Assembly: GCF_023284005.1 (NCBI RefSeq)
Contig: NZ_JAKIKS010000006.1
Location: 1-64,000, forward strand
Direction: 5' to 3'
DNA: 64,000 nucleotides
Source of the DNA: Shewanella surugensis
GTDB taxonomy: Bacteria; Pseudomonadota; Gammaproteobacteria; Enterobacterales; Shewanellaceae
Shown here: in pieces, positions 26,676 to 37,047 of the stretch
Layout of the letters: each line of letters begins with the position of its first letter
Position numbering within the stretch: position 1 is the first letter of the stretch
Program-made: the position numbers and the translations under genes
The notes under the pieces: generated by a model
Told to the model about the DNA's origin: nothing
Databases searched by the model: none
Seen by the model: only the letters and a program-made list of their open reading frames with translations

Positions 26676-28003
26676 ATGAAACAATCAACATCGATATTAC
26701 CAATACTGCTGTCGAGCGTATTATTAATGGCTTGTGACGATAACCAAAAGACCGTTAATAGCACAAGTCAAAATGAAATAGGGGGATCTTCTCCCGCTTC
26801 AATGGTCTCTTCAGTGCCTTTAGCATCATCTGGAGAAAGGTGTGATGGCGTCAGTGCTCCTGCTAGTGATGCGAGTCTTGAAAGTGATGTGTGTGCTGGC
26901 TCTAGCCTACTCTCAATGTAATTGGTTGCCCGCTATGCAGCGAATGAATTTGGTGTCAGTGCCGCTGAAATAGTCGATTACCATGCGAGTTCAAAACAGA
27001 TTTTTGTAGTGAATGCCAAAATTGGTCGAGTGGATATACTCGATGGATCGTTATTGGAAACGGCGACGCCGGTGAGTATAGATCAGGCCTTATTATTGAA
27101 TAATTTACTTAAAGTAGCTGATGTTGATGTGGTCAGTGATATTAATTTGTCACGGTTAGGCGGCGTTAATAGTATCAGTATTTATCAAGATTTATTGGCG
27201 GTGGCGGTAGAGCGGGGGGATGAACAAGGCAATGACAAACAAGGTAAAGGCTTGGTCGCTTTTTATCAGTTAAGCGACGACGGTGCCGTGCAATATATGC
27301 ATCAGGTTGAAGTCGGTTATTTACCCGATAATCTCGTGTTTACGCCCAATGGACAGCAATTATTAGTTGCTAATGAAGGTGAGCCAAATGAGGCATACTC
27401 CGTCGATCCTGTGGGGAGTGTGTCTATCTCAATATTGTCGATGGTAGGCCGTTAATGGAAGCGACTCATGTTATGTTTACTGATTTCAATCAAGGAGGGG
27501 ATCGCCATAATGAACTCAGTCGTTCGATTAAAATCAATGGTCCCAATGCCAGTGTGGCACAAGACTTATAACCTGAATACATCAGTGTCAGTGAGGACAG
27601 TCGAATGGCTTATGTCAGTTTGCAGGAAAATAATGCCATTGCAAAAATCAATCTACAAACGATGAGCATCGCGTCGATATGGCCACTTGGATTGAAAGAT
27701 TTTGGTCATGTGGACAATGCCATTGATGCTAGCGATAAAGATGACGGTATTGATATTCAGCCTTATACGGGCGTCTTTGGGCTTTATCAGCCTGACACCA
27801 TCGCGAGTTACCGCTGGAATGAGGTTGATTTTATTGTGTTAGCCAATGAAGGGGCGGGAGAGATTATGATGGTTTTTTTGAAGAAGTACGTGTGAAAGAT
27901 ATCTCGCTGAGTACTGCGCATCCTCAGTACCTTGCTGCAGTCCATCGGGAAAGGCAATGAAGTGAGTGGCAGTACCAGTGTTTATCAACTGATTAAAGAT
28001 TAA
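26676..28003 (+). pseudogene. decayed choice-of-anchor I-type lipoprotein gene
   Basis: The start encodes a lipoprotein signal (SILPILLSSVLLMAC, lipobox LMAC). The body (AAEIVDYHASSKQIFVVNAK, NSISIYQDLLAVAVE, LPDNLVFTPNGQQLLVANEG) is the beta-propeller of the choice-of-anchor I/alkaline-phosphatase-like family. Lesions: an in-frame TAA at 26919-26921; loss of one base near 27430 shifting the frame; an in-frame TAA at 27569-27571 where DLEPEYISVSED would be expected; a further shift near 27860 before YDGFFEEVRVKDISLS; then a jump to the expected last residues (GNEVSGSTSVYQLIKD), with much of the C-terminal half missing. So many lesions make sequencing error unlikely. It is a clear pseudogene. 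Confidence 0.85.
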
Positions 28004-28050
28004 AGATTAATGAGTGAAGAAGTGTCTACACATTGTGATTGATCTTGAAA

Positions 28051-28090
28051 ATAAACAATCCGCCATCAACTTGATGGCGGATTGTTTATG
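28051..28090. terminator. strong bidirectional stem-loop terminator
   Basis: AAACAATCCGCCATCAA and TTGATGGCGGATTGTTT pair almost without a loop. It lies between the converging pseudogene and the small gene on the minus strand, and A/T runs flank it. Confidence 0.8.
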
Positions 28091-28118
28091 TTAGTTAAAA
28101 TGGCGTAAACGTGTGAAG

Positions 28119-28499
28119 TTAAAAACCGCGAGGTAATTGGCCTTGACCCGCCAGTTTTTGAAGCCATAACTCTTTTGGCGTTTGCCCCGCTGATAGCGTT
28201 ACGGCATTATGTTGAATGGTTGCGACCTTTATGGTTTTTTTCGCTGCAGATTTCGGCTCGATTTTAGGCGTTGTTTGAGTGTCTTTTTTATTGGGTATTG
28301 CTGTGTCACTCTTTGCTATGTTCGATTCAGTATGGTTAAATTCAGCGAACATGGCCTCTAACTCACTAAAGCGTAAAGATTTACCGCCATCGATTTTGTA
28401 CCAGCTGCCTTTTTGCTCAATAGAGACGGTTTGGCCTTTTTGACTTGATAATAAGCCTTCAAGTTGGCTGATAACTTCTTCTTTGGTCAGTTTAGACAT
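28119..28499 (-). CDS. small hypothetical protein with Lys/Pro/Thr-rich linker
   Basis: 126 residues. Residues 1-55 look like a small folded domain (MSKLTKEEVISQLEGLL, then WYKIDGGKSLRFSELEAMF). Residues 56-95 are a charged, disordered linker, and the C-terminus (TPKELWLQKLAGQGQLPRGF) is a short conserved-looking tail. Such a tail after a linker suggests a binding peptide. No family name is certain. It is transcribed away from the NIF3-family gene. Confidence 0.65.
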   Translation of the reverse strand: MSKLTKEEVISQLEGLLSSQKGQTVSIEQKGSWYKIDGGKSLRFSELEAMFAEFNHTESNIAKSDTAIPNKKDTQTTPKIEPKSAAKKTIKVATIQHNAVTLSAGQTPKELWLQKLAGQGQLPRGF

Positions 28500-28718
28500 A
28501 GTGATAACCTGTTAATTTTTTGTGTAAATAACGAATTGGCGTGATTTTATAGGGTAATGCACTCCGATGTCCAATTTTCGATGAAATTCGCCCCTTTTTC
28601 CTTGTGTTTGACGGGTTTTTAAGCAACAAAAGCCAAAGCGTTAAGTACGGGGTAAGTCATAGATAAATAAAATAGATCGGTTACAATAAGGCTTTATAGT
28701 TGGCACTAGGGTGATCTC

Positions 28719-29483
28719 ATGTTGCGTACTGAATTAACGCAGTATTTATCTTCTTTTTTAAATATCAACGCGTTTAAAGATTATGCACCCAATGGGCTAC
28801 AAGTAGAGGGGCGTCGAGAGATCCACACTATTGTTACGGGTGTGACGGCTTGTCAGGCATTGATTGAAGCCGCTATTGCGCTTAAGGCGGATGCGATTTT
28901 AGTCCATCATGGCTTTTTTTGGAAAAATGAGCCTGAAGTGATCACCGGTATGAAACAAAAACGCATTAAAGCCTTACTTGAAAATGACATCAACTTGTAC
29001 GGTTATCATCTCCCTTTAGATGCACACCCTGAGATCGGCAATAATATTGAGTTAGGTCGTCAATTAGGGCTGCAAAATATAGCGCCTGTCGATCATGTAA
29101 CTGGCGCATCAACCCCCGGATTATTGTGGCGTGGAAAGCTGCCTGAAAAAATGTTGCCGAGTGTTTTTTCCGCGCATTTAAAGGCGGTGCTTGGCCGCAC
29201 ACCCTTACATTTAGGGGACGAGAGTAAAGTCATGGAAACGGTTGCTTGGTGTACGGGAGGCGCGCAAGATTATATTGATTTAGCCGCGCAATTGGACGTT
29301 GATGCGTTTATCAGTGGAGAAGCCTCGGAGCGGACTTTTCATTGTGCTATCGAACAAGGTATTCATTATTTTGGCGCAGGTCATCACGCGACTGAACGGT
29401 ATGGTATTCAGGCGCTAGGGCGCCATTTAGAAGCGAAGTTTGGTGTAACACATCACTTTGTCGATATTGATAATCCGGTGTAA
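28719..29483 (+). CDS. NIF3-family dinuclear metal-centre protein (YbgI-like)
   Basis: 254 residues, the length of the short bacterial NIF3 form. Metal-binding motifs are visible: VHHGFFWKNE near residue 63, YHLPLDAHPEIGNN near 95 and GHHATERYG near 225; DYAPNGLQVEG near the N-terminus is the family signature. These proteins form hexameric toroids and have been annotated as GTP cyclohydrolase I type 2 homologues; their role in cells remains uncertain. Single gene with its own start. Confidence 0.9.
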   Translation: MLRTELTQYLSSFLNINAFKDYAPNGLQVEGRREIHTIVTGVTACQALIEAAIALKADAILVHHGFFWKNEPEVITGMKQKRIKALLENDINLYGYHLPLDAHPEIGNNIELGRQLGLQNIAPVDHVTGASTPGLLWRGKLPEKMLPSVFSAHLKAVLGRTPLHLGDESKVMETVAWCTGGAQDYIDLAAQLDVDAFISGEASERTFHCAIEQGIHYFGAGHHATERYGIQALGRHLEAKFGVTHHFVDIDNPV

Positions 29484-29724
29484 TATGACTTCTTGGTTAA
29501 GCCTTTTAGGCTAGGGTTGATTTTGAGTTGGTTATTGTAATGTTTATGTATACTCGTATAAATATTACCACTGCCTTTAGCTGAAAGTAGTAGGTGTATT
29601 AACGGTTGATGGCTAAAAAATGATAGAAAAGTATAAAATTGATATCGCATAATATTCATAAAAATATAATCTAGAATCAGTATTAACGCTCTGGTTTAGA
29701 TTTTATCAATTTTATGAGGATATT

Positions 29725-32232
29725 ATGACAACGATAAGCCCTTCCGCTACCAGTTTTTTACACAATATTGAACTCGACTTGTCAAATTCCCAACTAACTG
29801 ATTCCAATCGATTTAATGATTTCAATGATTTATTCTGTGAAGACTTTGTTACCTCGGAAGACTTTTTAGAAGGAAACTTTGCCGATACTTTTGAGACCTT
29901 GAAAAGCTTTGCAAAAAATAATGATCCTGAGAGTGTAGATATATTGTGTCAGTTAACCGCAAGAAGTGATGAGCTAGGGAAAGCGGCAACGAATGCGCTA
30001 ATGGAGGTGAGGCAGTTATCTGAAGAAGGGACTCACAGACGGGAGCTGATAGACAATCGTTGTTTAAATTTGTATGAAACATGCAGAAATAATGAAGCCA
30101 ATTATGATTTTCCTCAAGTTAAGCAACTTAGCAAGGGAATGCTGAATATTATTTTAGATACAAAATTATCAACTGAAACCATTTTATCAGAAGATACACA
30201 AGATTTAATGCAGTTGATAGCGCAGCCCGATATTGAGCCGTCACAAATTCGCGATCTTGCTTCATTAACAGGGGGAGAGTGGCAGCGCTACGAAGCCAAT
30301 AATCAGCCGATAAAAGGTGAGGTGATTGAAAGAGCGTTTGGAGCCAGAGGTGATCGAAATGAAATCAGTGATAACATGTCGGGGATATCAGTTGGCCAGA
30401 TGGAAACTGATGAAACAGAGACTGACACAACCAGTGTGACACAATCTATTGTAACAAGTGATACACAATCTACAGCCACTTCACGTACGTCATCTTTAAG
30501 CAGCACGACATCAGTATCGAGCAGTTTTATCCCGCAGCAAACTGCCATCACACCCATTACATTAAGTGAGACACAGAGCCAAATGAGTGACTCATTAGTG
30601 GGAGCCTTTGAACGATTAGAAATACAAAGTGATATCAGCAGTGATACGAATAGCAGTAGTATGAGTTCATCTTTGAGTTCCAGCGTATCTGTATCAACGG
30701 TTAGCACTGATAATCCTGTCGATTTTAACCCTATGCTTATGCTACAAGGTCAATCATTACGTGCTCAAAATGCTCCTATTGTATTATTGCCGAAAATGAC
30801 CTTAAGCGACTTATTTCGTTTAACTGGGGAAGATGTCTCTAATTGTGAAAGAACCAATGATTTACTCATGAATAAGAGCGAGTTAAATAATAATGACGCT
30901 GAATTGGCAAGAACGTTACATTCTGAATTACAGTCTGCACAGCTGGAATTTTTACTGAACTCTCAAGTGCCAATACAAGCGGTGGACAATCTTTCAGGTG
31001 TATCAGAGCCTGTTAGCCAAATGAGTGATGAAGACAAATTGATATTGGAAACGTTAAATCTTAATAAAGTAAGAGACTATTTTCATTTAATTGAGTTAAC
31101 CGGTGAGTCATTGGAAAACGCACCTCGCGCGACGGCATTGCTGCAATCTAACCAATTGAAACCTATGTCTAATGCACATGATTTTTTAAATGATCCAAGA
31201 GTATTAATGCAGGTAGGAGATTTAAATAACATAGAGTCATTAGCGGAAGAACAATTTAGATCAGGGCTATTTTCAACGGATGGTGAACGACGTCCACCGA
31301 TCACGATTAGATCGAGTTATACACTAGATGAAACAGTTATACAGAGTGATGGACGTTGGGTTGATGAACCTCGCCAACGCACAGAAGGTACATATTATGC
31401 TGTTAAAACCATTGATAGTGGTGATTGCTCAATTGCCAGTATCGGCCTCGATCCGAACGAGGTGAGAACGAAGCATTATGCAGAAACAATGATCCAGACG
31501 ATTATTCAAAATGGTAGTGTGGAACAAAAAGAGCAATTATTATTCAGCCTGACAGGCGTGCAAACTGCAATTAATGAGGTTGAAGTGACTCGACTAAATG
31601 CAGTATCTAATGCTACCTTAGAGAGTCTACTGGCGCTAGATATGACACCAGTGATAAATCGTTTAGTGACTAGTGATGTTCAGTTAACTCCTCGTGAGTT
31701 AAAACTTGTTGCTGCTCTTGGTTTCAATGTTAAAGAGCTAAGAACGGAGTCTAATGTAAAGCAAGGATTAGAACATATTATTAATAATGGGAATATTGTT
31801 GAAAAACAGCAATTGTTGTTGAGTTTAAAGAATGTTGCAACTGAACTTAGAAAAGCTAAAGAGTCTGAGTTGTTAGCATTAATCAGTGCTAGCGTGGAGG
31901 ATGTACCAAATTTAGATATGACTATATTAATAGAAAGGTTGTCAACGCCAGGGCTATACCTAACCCCGCAAGAATTAGGCCTAGTGGCTGCGAAAGAAAA
32001 CATGAAGCTTGTTTTAGTGGGGCTAACACATCAGGATATTCGTAAAATGGATAATTTTACCGATATGCAAACAGTTCAAACCACGACTATGACTCAGGAA
32101 TTAGGGGATAAGAATAGTCAAACGGTTAAACATGTATTGATGTCGCCAAATTCTCCTTCAATCAATGCTAATAAGCAAACGCACTTTTCGACTTTACAGG
32201 TGATAGAAGAAAACGTCACGCAACTGCGTTAA
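29725..32232 (+). CDS. large unrecognised Ser/Thr-rich protein with duplicated C-terminal unit
   Basis: 835 residues, no signal peptide or membrane segment, start supported by TGAGGA. Residues 1-200 are acidic and probably helical. About 215-325 is a Ser/Thr/Gln-rich low-complexity linker with repeated QSxxTSxTxS-like units. A middle domain spans about 345-560. Two tandem units of roughly 95 residues then follow (about 585-676 and 679-775). Shared features are IIQNGSVEQKEQLLFSL/IINNGNIVEKQQLLLSL, LDMTPVINRL/LDMTILIERL and LTPRELKLVAA/LTPQELGLVAA. I recognise no family. Modular layout with a disordered linker and helical repeats resembles secreted effectors, but no export signal or neighbouring machinery supports that. 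A terminator follows. Confidence 0.75.
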   Translation: MTTISPSATSFLHNIELDLSNSQLTDSNRFNDFNDLFCEDFVTSEDFLEGNFADTFETLKSFAKNNDPESVDILCQLTARSDELGKAATNALMEVRQLSEEGTHRRELIDNRCLNLYETCRNNEANYDFPQVKQLSKGMLNIILDTKLSTETILSEDTQDLMQLIAQPDIEPSQIRDLASLTGGEWQRYEANNQPIKGEVIERAFGARGDRNEISDNMSGISVGQMETDETETDTTSVTQSIVTSDTQSTATSRTSSLSSTTSVSSSFIPQQTAITPITLSETQSQMSDSLVGAFERLEIQSDISSDTNSSSMSSSLSSSVSVSTVSTDNPVDFNPMLMLQGQSLRAQNAPIVLLPKMTLSDLFRLTGEDVSNCERTNDLLMNKSELNNNDAELARTLHSELQSAQLEFLLNSQVPIQAVDNLSGVSEPVSQMSDEDKLILETLNLNKVRDYFHLIELTGESLENAPRATALLQSNQLKPMSNAHDFLNDPRVLMQVGDLNNIESLAEEQFRSGLFSTDGERRPPITIRSSYTLDETVIQSDGRWVDEPRQRTEGTYYAVKTIDSGDCSIASIGLDPNEVRTKHYAETMIQTIIQNGSVEQKEQLLFSLTGVQTAINEVEVTRLNAVSNATLESLLALDMTPVINRLVTSDVQLTPRELKLVAALGFNVKELRTESNVKQGLEHIINNGNIVEKQQLLLSLKNVATELRKAKESELLALISASVEDVPNLDMTILIERLSTPGLYLTPQELGLVAAKENMKLVLVGLTHQDIRKMDNFTDMQTVQTTTMTQELGDKNSQTVKHVLMSPNSPSINANKQTHFSTLQVIEENVTQLR

Positions 32233-32299
32233 TTTCCTTTATGGGCTATTAATCGATAACATATGATGAGATGACAGGTTATCGATATAGCGAAGAAAT

Positions 32300-32339
32300 A
32301 AAAAGCCGCTCAATGATATTGCATTGAGCGGCTTTTTTA
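32300..32339. terminator. bidirectional terminator
   Basis: AAAAGCCGCTCAATG and CATTGAGCGGCTTTT form a 15-base-pair stem around a short loop, with A and T runs on either side. It ends the gene at 29725 on the plus strand and metG on the minus strand. Confidence 0.9.
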
Positions 32340-32359
32340 TCGGCGATAAAAATTGGGTG

Positions 32360-34429
32360 TTATTTCACTTTCATACCCGGCTTGGCGCCCTCATGGGGCT
32401 CCATGATCCATAAATCTTTTCCGCCAGGGCCTGCGGCTAATACCATGCCTTCTGAGGTACCAAAACGCATCTCCCGTGGGGCGAGGTTAGCGACCATTAC
32501 CGTCAGTTTACCTTCGAGATCTTCAGGCGCATAAGCAGACTTAATGCCGGCAAAGACTTGTTTGGTTTCGCCGCCTAAATCCAGCTCTAATCGCAGCAAT
32601 TTTTTCGCATCTTTAACATGTTCCGCTTTGGCGATACGTGCGATACGTAGATCGATTTTAGCGAAATCATCAAAACTGATTTCAGGACTGATCGGCTCTT
32701 GTTCGAGAGGAGACAAGTGTGAAGCAGGTGTGTCTTTCTTTTCAGCTGCACTTCCTTCGTTACTTGCATCGCTAGTCACTTGCAGGTTTTCCGTCGATGC
32801 ATCGATGATGGCTTGAATATTTTTCATATCTACACGTTGCATTAAGGCTTTAAAGGGCTTGATTTCATGCCCGCTAAGATCTTGATTCAAATTATCCCAA
32901 GTGAGCTTGAGCTGTAAGAAACCTTCAACATCATTGGCAAGTTGCGGCAATACCGGTTTAAGGTAAGTGCACAAAATACGAAACAAGTTCAAGGCATGAC
33001 TGCACACTTGATGGGCTCGCTCTTGGCTTTCTTCTTGTTTGATTAACTGCCAAGGAGCGGCTTCAGCCACAAAGGCATTGGCAAGATCGGCAAGGGCCAT
33101 AATTTCACGCATACCTTTGCCGTACTCACGCGTTTCATAAAAATCAGCAATAACATTCTGTTTAGCTAAAAAGGTTTCAGTCAAGCTGTTATCAGTGACT
33201 TTTGCGAGTTTGCCATCGAAGCGCTTGCTAATGAAACCGGCAGTACGGGAAGCGAGGTTCACTAGCTTACCGACAAGATCGGAGTTCACTCTTTGGGCAA
33301 AATCTTCGAGGTTTAAGTCTAAGTCATCGATACGACTGCTCAGTTTAGCGGCGTAGTAATAACGCAAATATTCTGGGTGCAAATTATCTAAATAAGTGCG
33401 GGCTTTAATAAAGGTGCCTTTGGATTTAGACATTTTAGCACCATTGACCGTGACATAGCCGTGTGCATAAACGCTAGTGGGTTTACGAAGGTCTGCACCT
33501 TCTAACATAGCAGGCCAAAATAGGCTGTGGAAATAGACAATGTCTTTACCGATGAAGTGGTACAGTTCTGCCGTAGAGTCTTTGGCCCAAAAGTCATCAA
33601 AATTAATATCACCGCGTTTGTCACACAGGTTTTTAAACGAACCCATGTAGCCAATAGGGGCGTCTAACCAGACATAGAAGAACTTGCCAGGTGCATCAGG
33701 GATTTCAAAGCCAAAATAGGGAGAATCACGGGAGATATCCCATTGTTTTAGGCCTTGTTCAAACCATTCTGCGAGTTTATTGGCCATTTCAATTTGTAAA
33801 GAACCGGAGTTTATCCACTCTTTTAACATGCCTTCGAATGCCGGTAAGTCAAAGAAGAAATGCTCAGAGTCTTTCATGATAGGCGTCGCGCCTGAGACGG
33901 CAGATTTTGGATTGATTAAATCTGTGGTGGTATAAGTGGCGCCGCAATTATCACAATTATCACCGTATTGGTCGTCTGAATGGCAACGAGGGCAGGTGCC
34001 TTTGACGAAGCGATCAGGTAAAAACATCGATTTTTCAGGATCGAATAACTGTGAAATGGTTTTGGTTTTGATGTAGCCGCCGTCACGAAGCTTTAGATAA
34101 ATCTGACTAGCAAGGGCTTTATTTTCTTCACTGTGTGTGCTGTGAAAATTATCAAATTGAATATTGAAATCAGCAAAATCTTGTTGATGCTCTGCTTGCA
34201 CTTGCGCAATCATGGCTTCAGGTGCGAGCCCCATTTGCTGTGCTTTTAGCATGATCGGTGTGCCATGGGCATCATCTGCACAAATATAATAACATTCGTG
34301 TCCACGTAATTTTTGATAGCGTGACCAGATGTCTGTTTGAATATATTCCAACATATGCCCTAAGTGTATGGGGCCATTGGCATAGGGAAGTGCACTTGTC
34401 ACTAAGATTTTACGTTGTGAATTAGCCAT
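32360..34429 (-). CDS. metG: methionyl-tRNA synthetase
   Basis: 689 residues from the ATG at 34429 ([16 protein letters not shown]); an upstream extension of 24 codons is not expected from the family. HLGH (HIGH motif) lies near residue 22, the zinc knuckle pairs CPRC and CDNC near 145-160, and KMSKS near 335. The C-terminal 100 residues are the EMAP/Arc1p-like tRNA-binding domain ([14 protein letters not shown]) that dimerises long bacterial MetRS. A low-complexity linker (about 540-585) separates it. It charges initiator and elongator tRNA-Met and is divergent from mrp. Confidence 0.95.
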   Translation of the reverse strand: MANSQRKILVTSALPYANGPIHLGHMLEYIQTDIWSRYQKLRGHECYYICADDAHGTPIMLKAQQMGLAPEAMIAQVQAEHQQDFADFNIQFDNFHSTHSEENKALASQIYLKLRDGGYIKTKTISQLFDPEKSMFLPDRFVKGTCPRCHSDDQYGDNCDNCGATYTTTDLINPKSAVSGATPIMKDSEHFFFDLPAFEGMLKEWINSGSLQIEMANKLAEWFEQGLKQWDISRDSPYFGFEIPDAPGKFFYVWLDAPIGYMGSFKNLCDKRGDINFDDFWAKDSTAELYHFIGKDIVYFHSLFWPAMLEGADLRKPTSVYAHGYVTVNGAKMSKSKGTFIKARTYLDNLHPEYLRYYYAAKLSSRIDDLDLNLEDFAQRVNSDLVGKLVNLASRTAGFISKRFDGKLAKVTDNSLTETFLAKQNVIADFYETREYGKGMREIMALADLANAFVAEAAPWQLIKQEESQERAHQVCSHALNLFRILCTYLKPVLPQLANDVEGFLQLKLTWDNLNQDLSGHEIKPFKALMQRVDMKNIQAIIDASTENLQVTSDASNEGSAAEKKDTPASHLSPLEQEPISPEISFDDFAKIDLRIARIAKAEHVKDAKKLLRLELDLGGETKQVFAGIKSAYAPEDLEGKLTVMVANLAPREMRFGTSEGMVLAAGPGGKDLWIMEPHEGAKPGMKVK

Positions 34430-34550
34430 CTTGTCTCTAAATCGTTGGGTGCTCAAAAGTATGGCGTAGATACTAACCGATCCTGCGGAGACTTTCATCA
34501 AAAGCTGACGTAAGTGGGTTAAATCTAGACTAATGTTTGGCTCAATATCT

Positions 34551-34559
34551 GCTACAATT
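34551..34559 (+). promoter_or_regulatory. possible extended -10 promoter for mrp
   Basis: TG-C-TACAAT is a good extended -10 element 30 bases before the mrp start codon. No clear -35 is seen, which extended -10 promoters tolerate. Confidence 0.4.
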
Positions 34560-34588
34560 GCACAACTTTTATTTTAGGGAGTGATATT

Positions 34589-35698
34589 TTGCCTTCATTT
34601 CACCGAGAATTCTCACTAAGCGATGCTTTACTAACCCCTGTATTAAGCCGCTTAGAGTCGATAAAGGATGATCATCTTGGTCTGAGTCTATTAGATGCTG
34701 ATCTGATCAGAGACTTGGTGCTCAAAGGTAAATGCCTTGAAATACATTTAGTTTATCCTTATCCCTGCCAAACCCGTATTCCGGCTATTGAACAAGCATT
34801 AAATGCGGCATTAACTTCATTAACTGAAATCGATGCAGTGAAATGTCACATTGACTTTGAATTTACTGTACAATCTTCGCCGGTTAAGGCACCGATTGAG
34901 AACGTAAAGCAAGTGATTGCAGTGGCATCGGGTAAAGGGGGGGTGGGTAAATCCACCACCGCGGTGAATTTAGCGTTAGCCTTAGCGGCCGAAGGGGCAA
35001 AGGTGGGGCTGTTAGATGCGGACATTTATGGTCCTTCTATCCCTATTATGCTGGGGATCCCTCATTTTAAGCCAGTATCACCCGATGGTAAGGTGATGAT
35101 CCCTGCGAAGGTTCACGGTATTGTGGCCCAATCGATAGGGTTTATTATTGATGGAGAACAAGCCGCTGTGTGGCGAGGGCCTATGGCTGCAGGGGCGTTA
35201 GTGCAATTGATTAACGAGACCCAATGGCCAGAACTTGATTATATGGTGATTGATTTACCACCAGGGACAGGCGATATTCAGTTAACCTTGTCACAGAAAG
35301 TGCCCTTAAATGGGGTTGTTATTGTGACGACGCCTCAAGATATCGCATTGGCCGATGCCCAAAAAGGCATCAATATGTTCCAAAAGGTGAATGTTCCCGT
35401 TTTGGGGATTGTGGAAAATATGAGTTTTCACCTTTGTAGCCAATGTGGTCATCAAGAGCATCCATTTGGTCGCGACGGCGGTCAAAAAATGGCGACACGG
35501 TATGGATTACCGTTATTGGGGCAATTACCATTAATATTGACTATCCGTGAAGACATGGATAAAGGGTTACCCAGTGTGGTGGCGACACCGCACAATGATA
35601 TTGCTCAGTTGTACCTAGCCATTGCTAGGCAAGTGGGTGCAGAGCTTGCGCTGACTAAAGCGCAACCATCCGTTTCTATTAGTATGTCAGACGAATAA
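34589..35698 (+). CDS. apbC: iron-sulfur cluster carrier ATPase Mrp/ApbC
   Basis: 369 residues, TTG start preceded by AGGGAG. Residues 1-85 are the MIP18/DUF59 domain. The deviant Walker A ASGKGGVGKSTTAVNLA begins near residue 112, and the cluster-binding CSQC motif lies near 288 (HLCSQCGHQEH). These proteins bind and transfer [4Fe-4S] clusters to apo-enzymes in the cytoplasm. It is followed at close spacing by udk and dcd, the usual Shewanella order next to metG. Confidence 0.95.
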   Translation: MPSFHREFSLSDALLTPVLSRLESIKDDHLGLSLLDADLIRDLVLKGKCLEIHLVYPYPCQTRIPAIEQALNAALTSLTEIDAVKCHIDFEFTVQSSPVKAPIENVKQVIAVASGKGGVGKSTTAVNLALALAAEGAKVGLLDADIYGPSIPIMLGIPHFKPVSPDGKVMIPAKVHGIVAQSIGFIIDGEQAAVWRGPMAAGALVQLINETQWPELDYMVIDLPPGTGDIQLTLSQKVPLNGVVIVTTPQDIALADAQKGINMFQKVNVPVLGIVENMSFHLCSQCGHQEHPFGRDGGQKMATRYGLPLLGQLPLILTIREDMDKGLPSVVATPHNDIAQLYLAIARQVGAELALTKAQPSVSISMSDE

Positions 35699-35713
35699 GG
35701 GTTTAGAACACAA

Positions 35714-36352
35714 ATGAATTCACAGCAGTGTGTGATTATTGGGATTGCAGGGGCATCCGCGTCAGGTAAAAGTCTAATTGCTAAAACGATTTTCGAAGAG
35801 TTATGCAGTGATCTGGGAACAGATCAAATTGACGTCATTTCAGAAGATGCTTATTATCGCGATCAAAGCCATTTGTCGATGGAACAACGTGTATTGACAA
35901 ATTATGATCATCCTAAAGCATTGGATCATGAGCTTCTATGCCTACACTTACAACAGCTTAAAGACGGAAAGTCGGCTGATATTCCCGTTTATAGCTACAA
36001 AGAACACACTCGAACGAATAAAACGATATCATTGACACCGAAAAAAGTGATTATTTTAGAAGGGATCTTGTTACTGACAAATCCTGAATTGCGTCAGTTG
36101 ATGGATGCGAGCGTGTTCATGGATACACCGCTGGATATTTGCTTCATGCGCCGTCTATCTCGTGATGTGGCCGAGCGGGGACGGACCATGCAATCTGTCA
36201 TGTCTCAGTATACCGAAACTGTTCGTCCCATGTTTTTGCAGTTTATTGAACCTTCTAAACAATATGCCGATATCATCGTTCCTCGTGGCGGTAAGAACCG
36301 AATTGCGACCGATATATTAAAGGCAAGAATTCAACATTTACTCGCAAAATAA
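35714..36352 (+). CDS. udk: uridine kinase
   Basis: 212 residues with P-loop [14 protein letters not shown] at residues 9-22 and the uridine-kinase signature around [11 protein letters not shown] and [12 protein letters not shown]. It phosphorylates uridine and cytidine in pyrimidine salvage. It starts 15 bases after mrp and ends 31 bases before dcd, a probable operon. Confidence 0.95.
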   Translation: MNSQQCVIIGIAGASASGKSLIAKTIFEELCSDLGTDQIDVISEDAYYRDQSHLSMEQRVLTNYDHPKALDHELLCLHLQQLKDGKSADIPVYSYKEHTRTNKTISLTPKKVIILEGILLLTNPELRQLMDASVFMDTPLDICFMRRLSRDVAERGRTMQSVMSQYTETVRPMFLQFIEPSKQYADIIVPRGGKNRIATDILKARIQHLLAK

Positions 36353-36383
36353 CGGCTAAAGTGATTGTAGAGGATTATGGAAT

Positions 36384-36965
36384 ATGCGTTTAACCGATAT
36401 TGAAATAGAAGCGTGCTTAGATGATGGCTCGATTGTTATGGAGCCTCGTCCAAGTTCGGATGCGATAAGTGGTGTGAGTGTTGATGTTAAACTGGGTAAC
36501 CAGTTTCGCGTGTTTAAGGATCATACCGCGCCCTTTATTGATCTCAGTGGCCCTAGCGTTGAAATGCAGGCCGCACTCGACAGAGTGATGAGCGAGAAGA
36601 TAATCATTGCCGAGGATGAATCTTTTTTCCTTCATCCCGGAGAGTTAGCGCTATCGATTACCCATGAAAATGTGACCTTGCCTGCTGATATTGTTGGCTG
36701 GTTAGATGGGCGTTCATCATTGGCTCGATTAGGGTTGATGGTGCATGTCACCGCGCACCGTATCGATCCGGGTTGGCAAGGTAAAATCGTGCTTGAGTTT
36801 TTTAATAGTGGCAAATTGCCCTTAGCACTAAAGCCTTTGATGACCATTGGTGCGTTGAACTTTGAGCGTTTAAGCCATGATGTTGCGAAACCTTATAACA
36901 CGCGTAAAAGTGCCAAATATAAAGATCAACAAGAAGCGGTTGCAAGTCGCATTAGTCAGGATTAA
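36384..36965 (+). CDS. dcd: dCTP deaminase
   Basis: 193 residues, start [15 protein letters not shown] as in E. coli Dcd. The conserved [20 protein letters not shown] motif near residue 105 is the active-site region, with [19 protein letters not shown] following. It converts dCTP to dUTP, feeding dTMP synthesis, which fits the presence of tmk further along. Confidence 0.95.
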   Translation: MRLTDIEIEACLDDGSIVMEPRPSSDAISGVSVDVKLGNQFRVFKDHTAPFIDLSGPSVEMQAALDRVMSEKIIIAEDESFFLHPGELALSITHENVTLPADIVGWLDGRSSLARLGLMVHVTAHRIDPGWQGKIVLEFFNSGKLPLALKPLMTIGALNFERLSHDVAKPYNTRKSAKYKDQQEAVASRISQD

Positions 36966-37047
36966 CGAATAGAGAGTCAGATATCGAGTATCAAGATAAC
37001 GGATTCAAGATGGCTCATTCAGTATCATTAATTCAGAGTAACGAATG

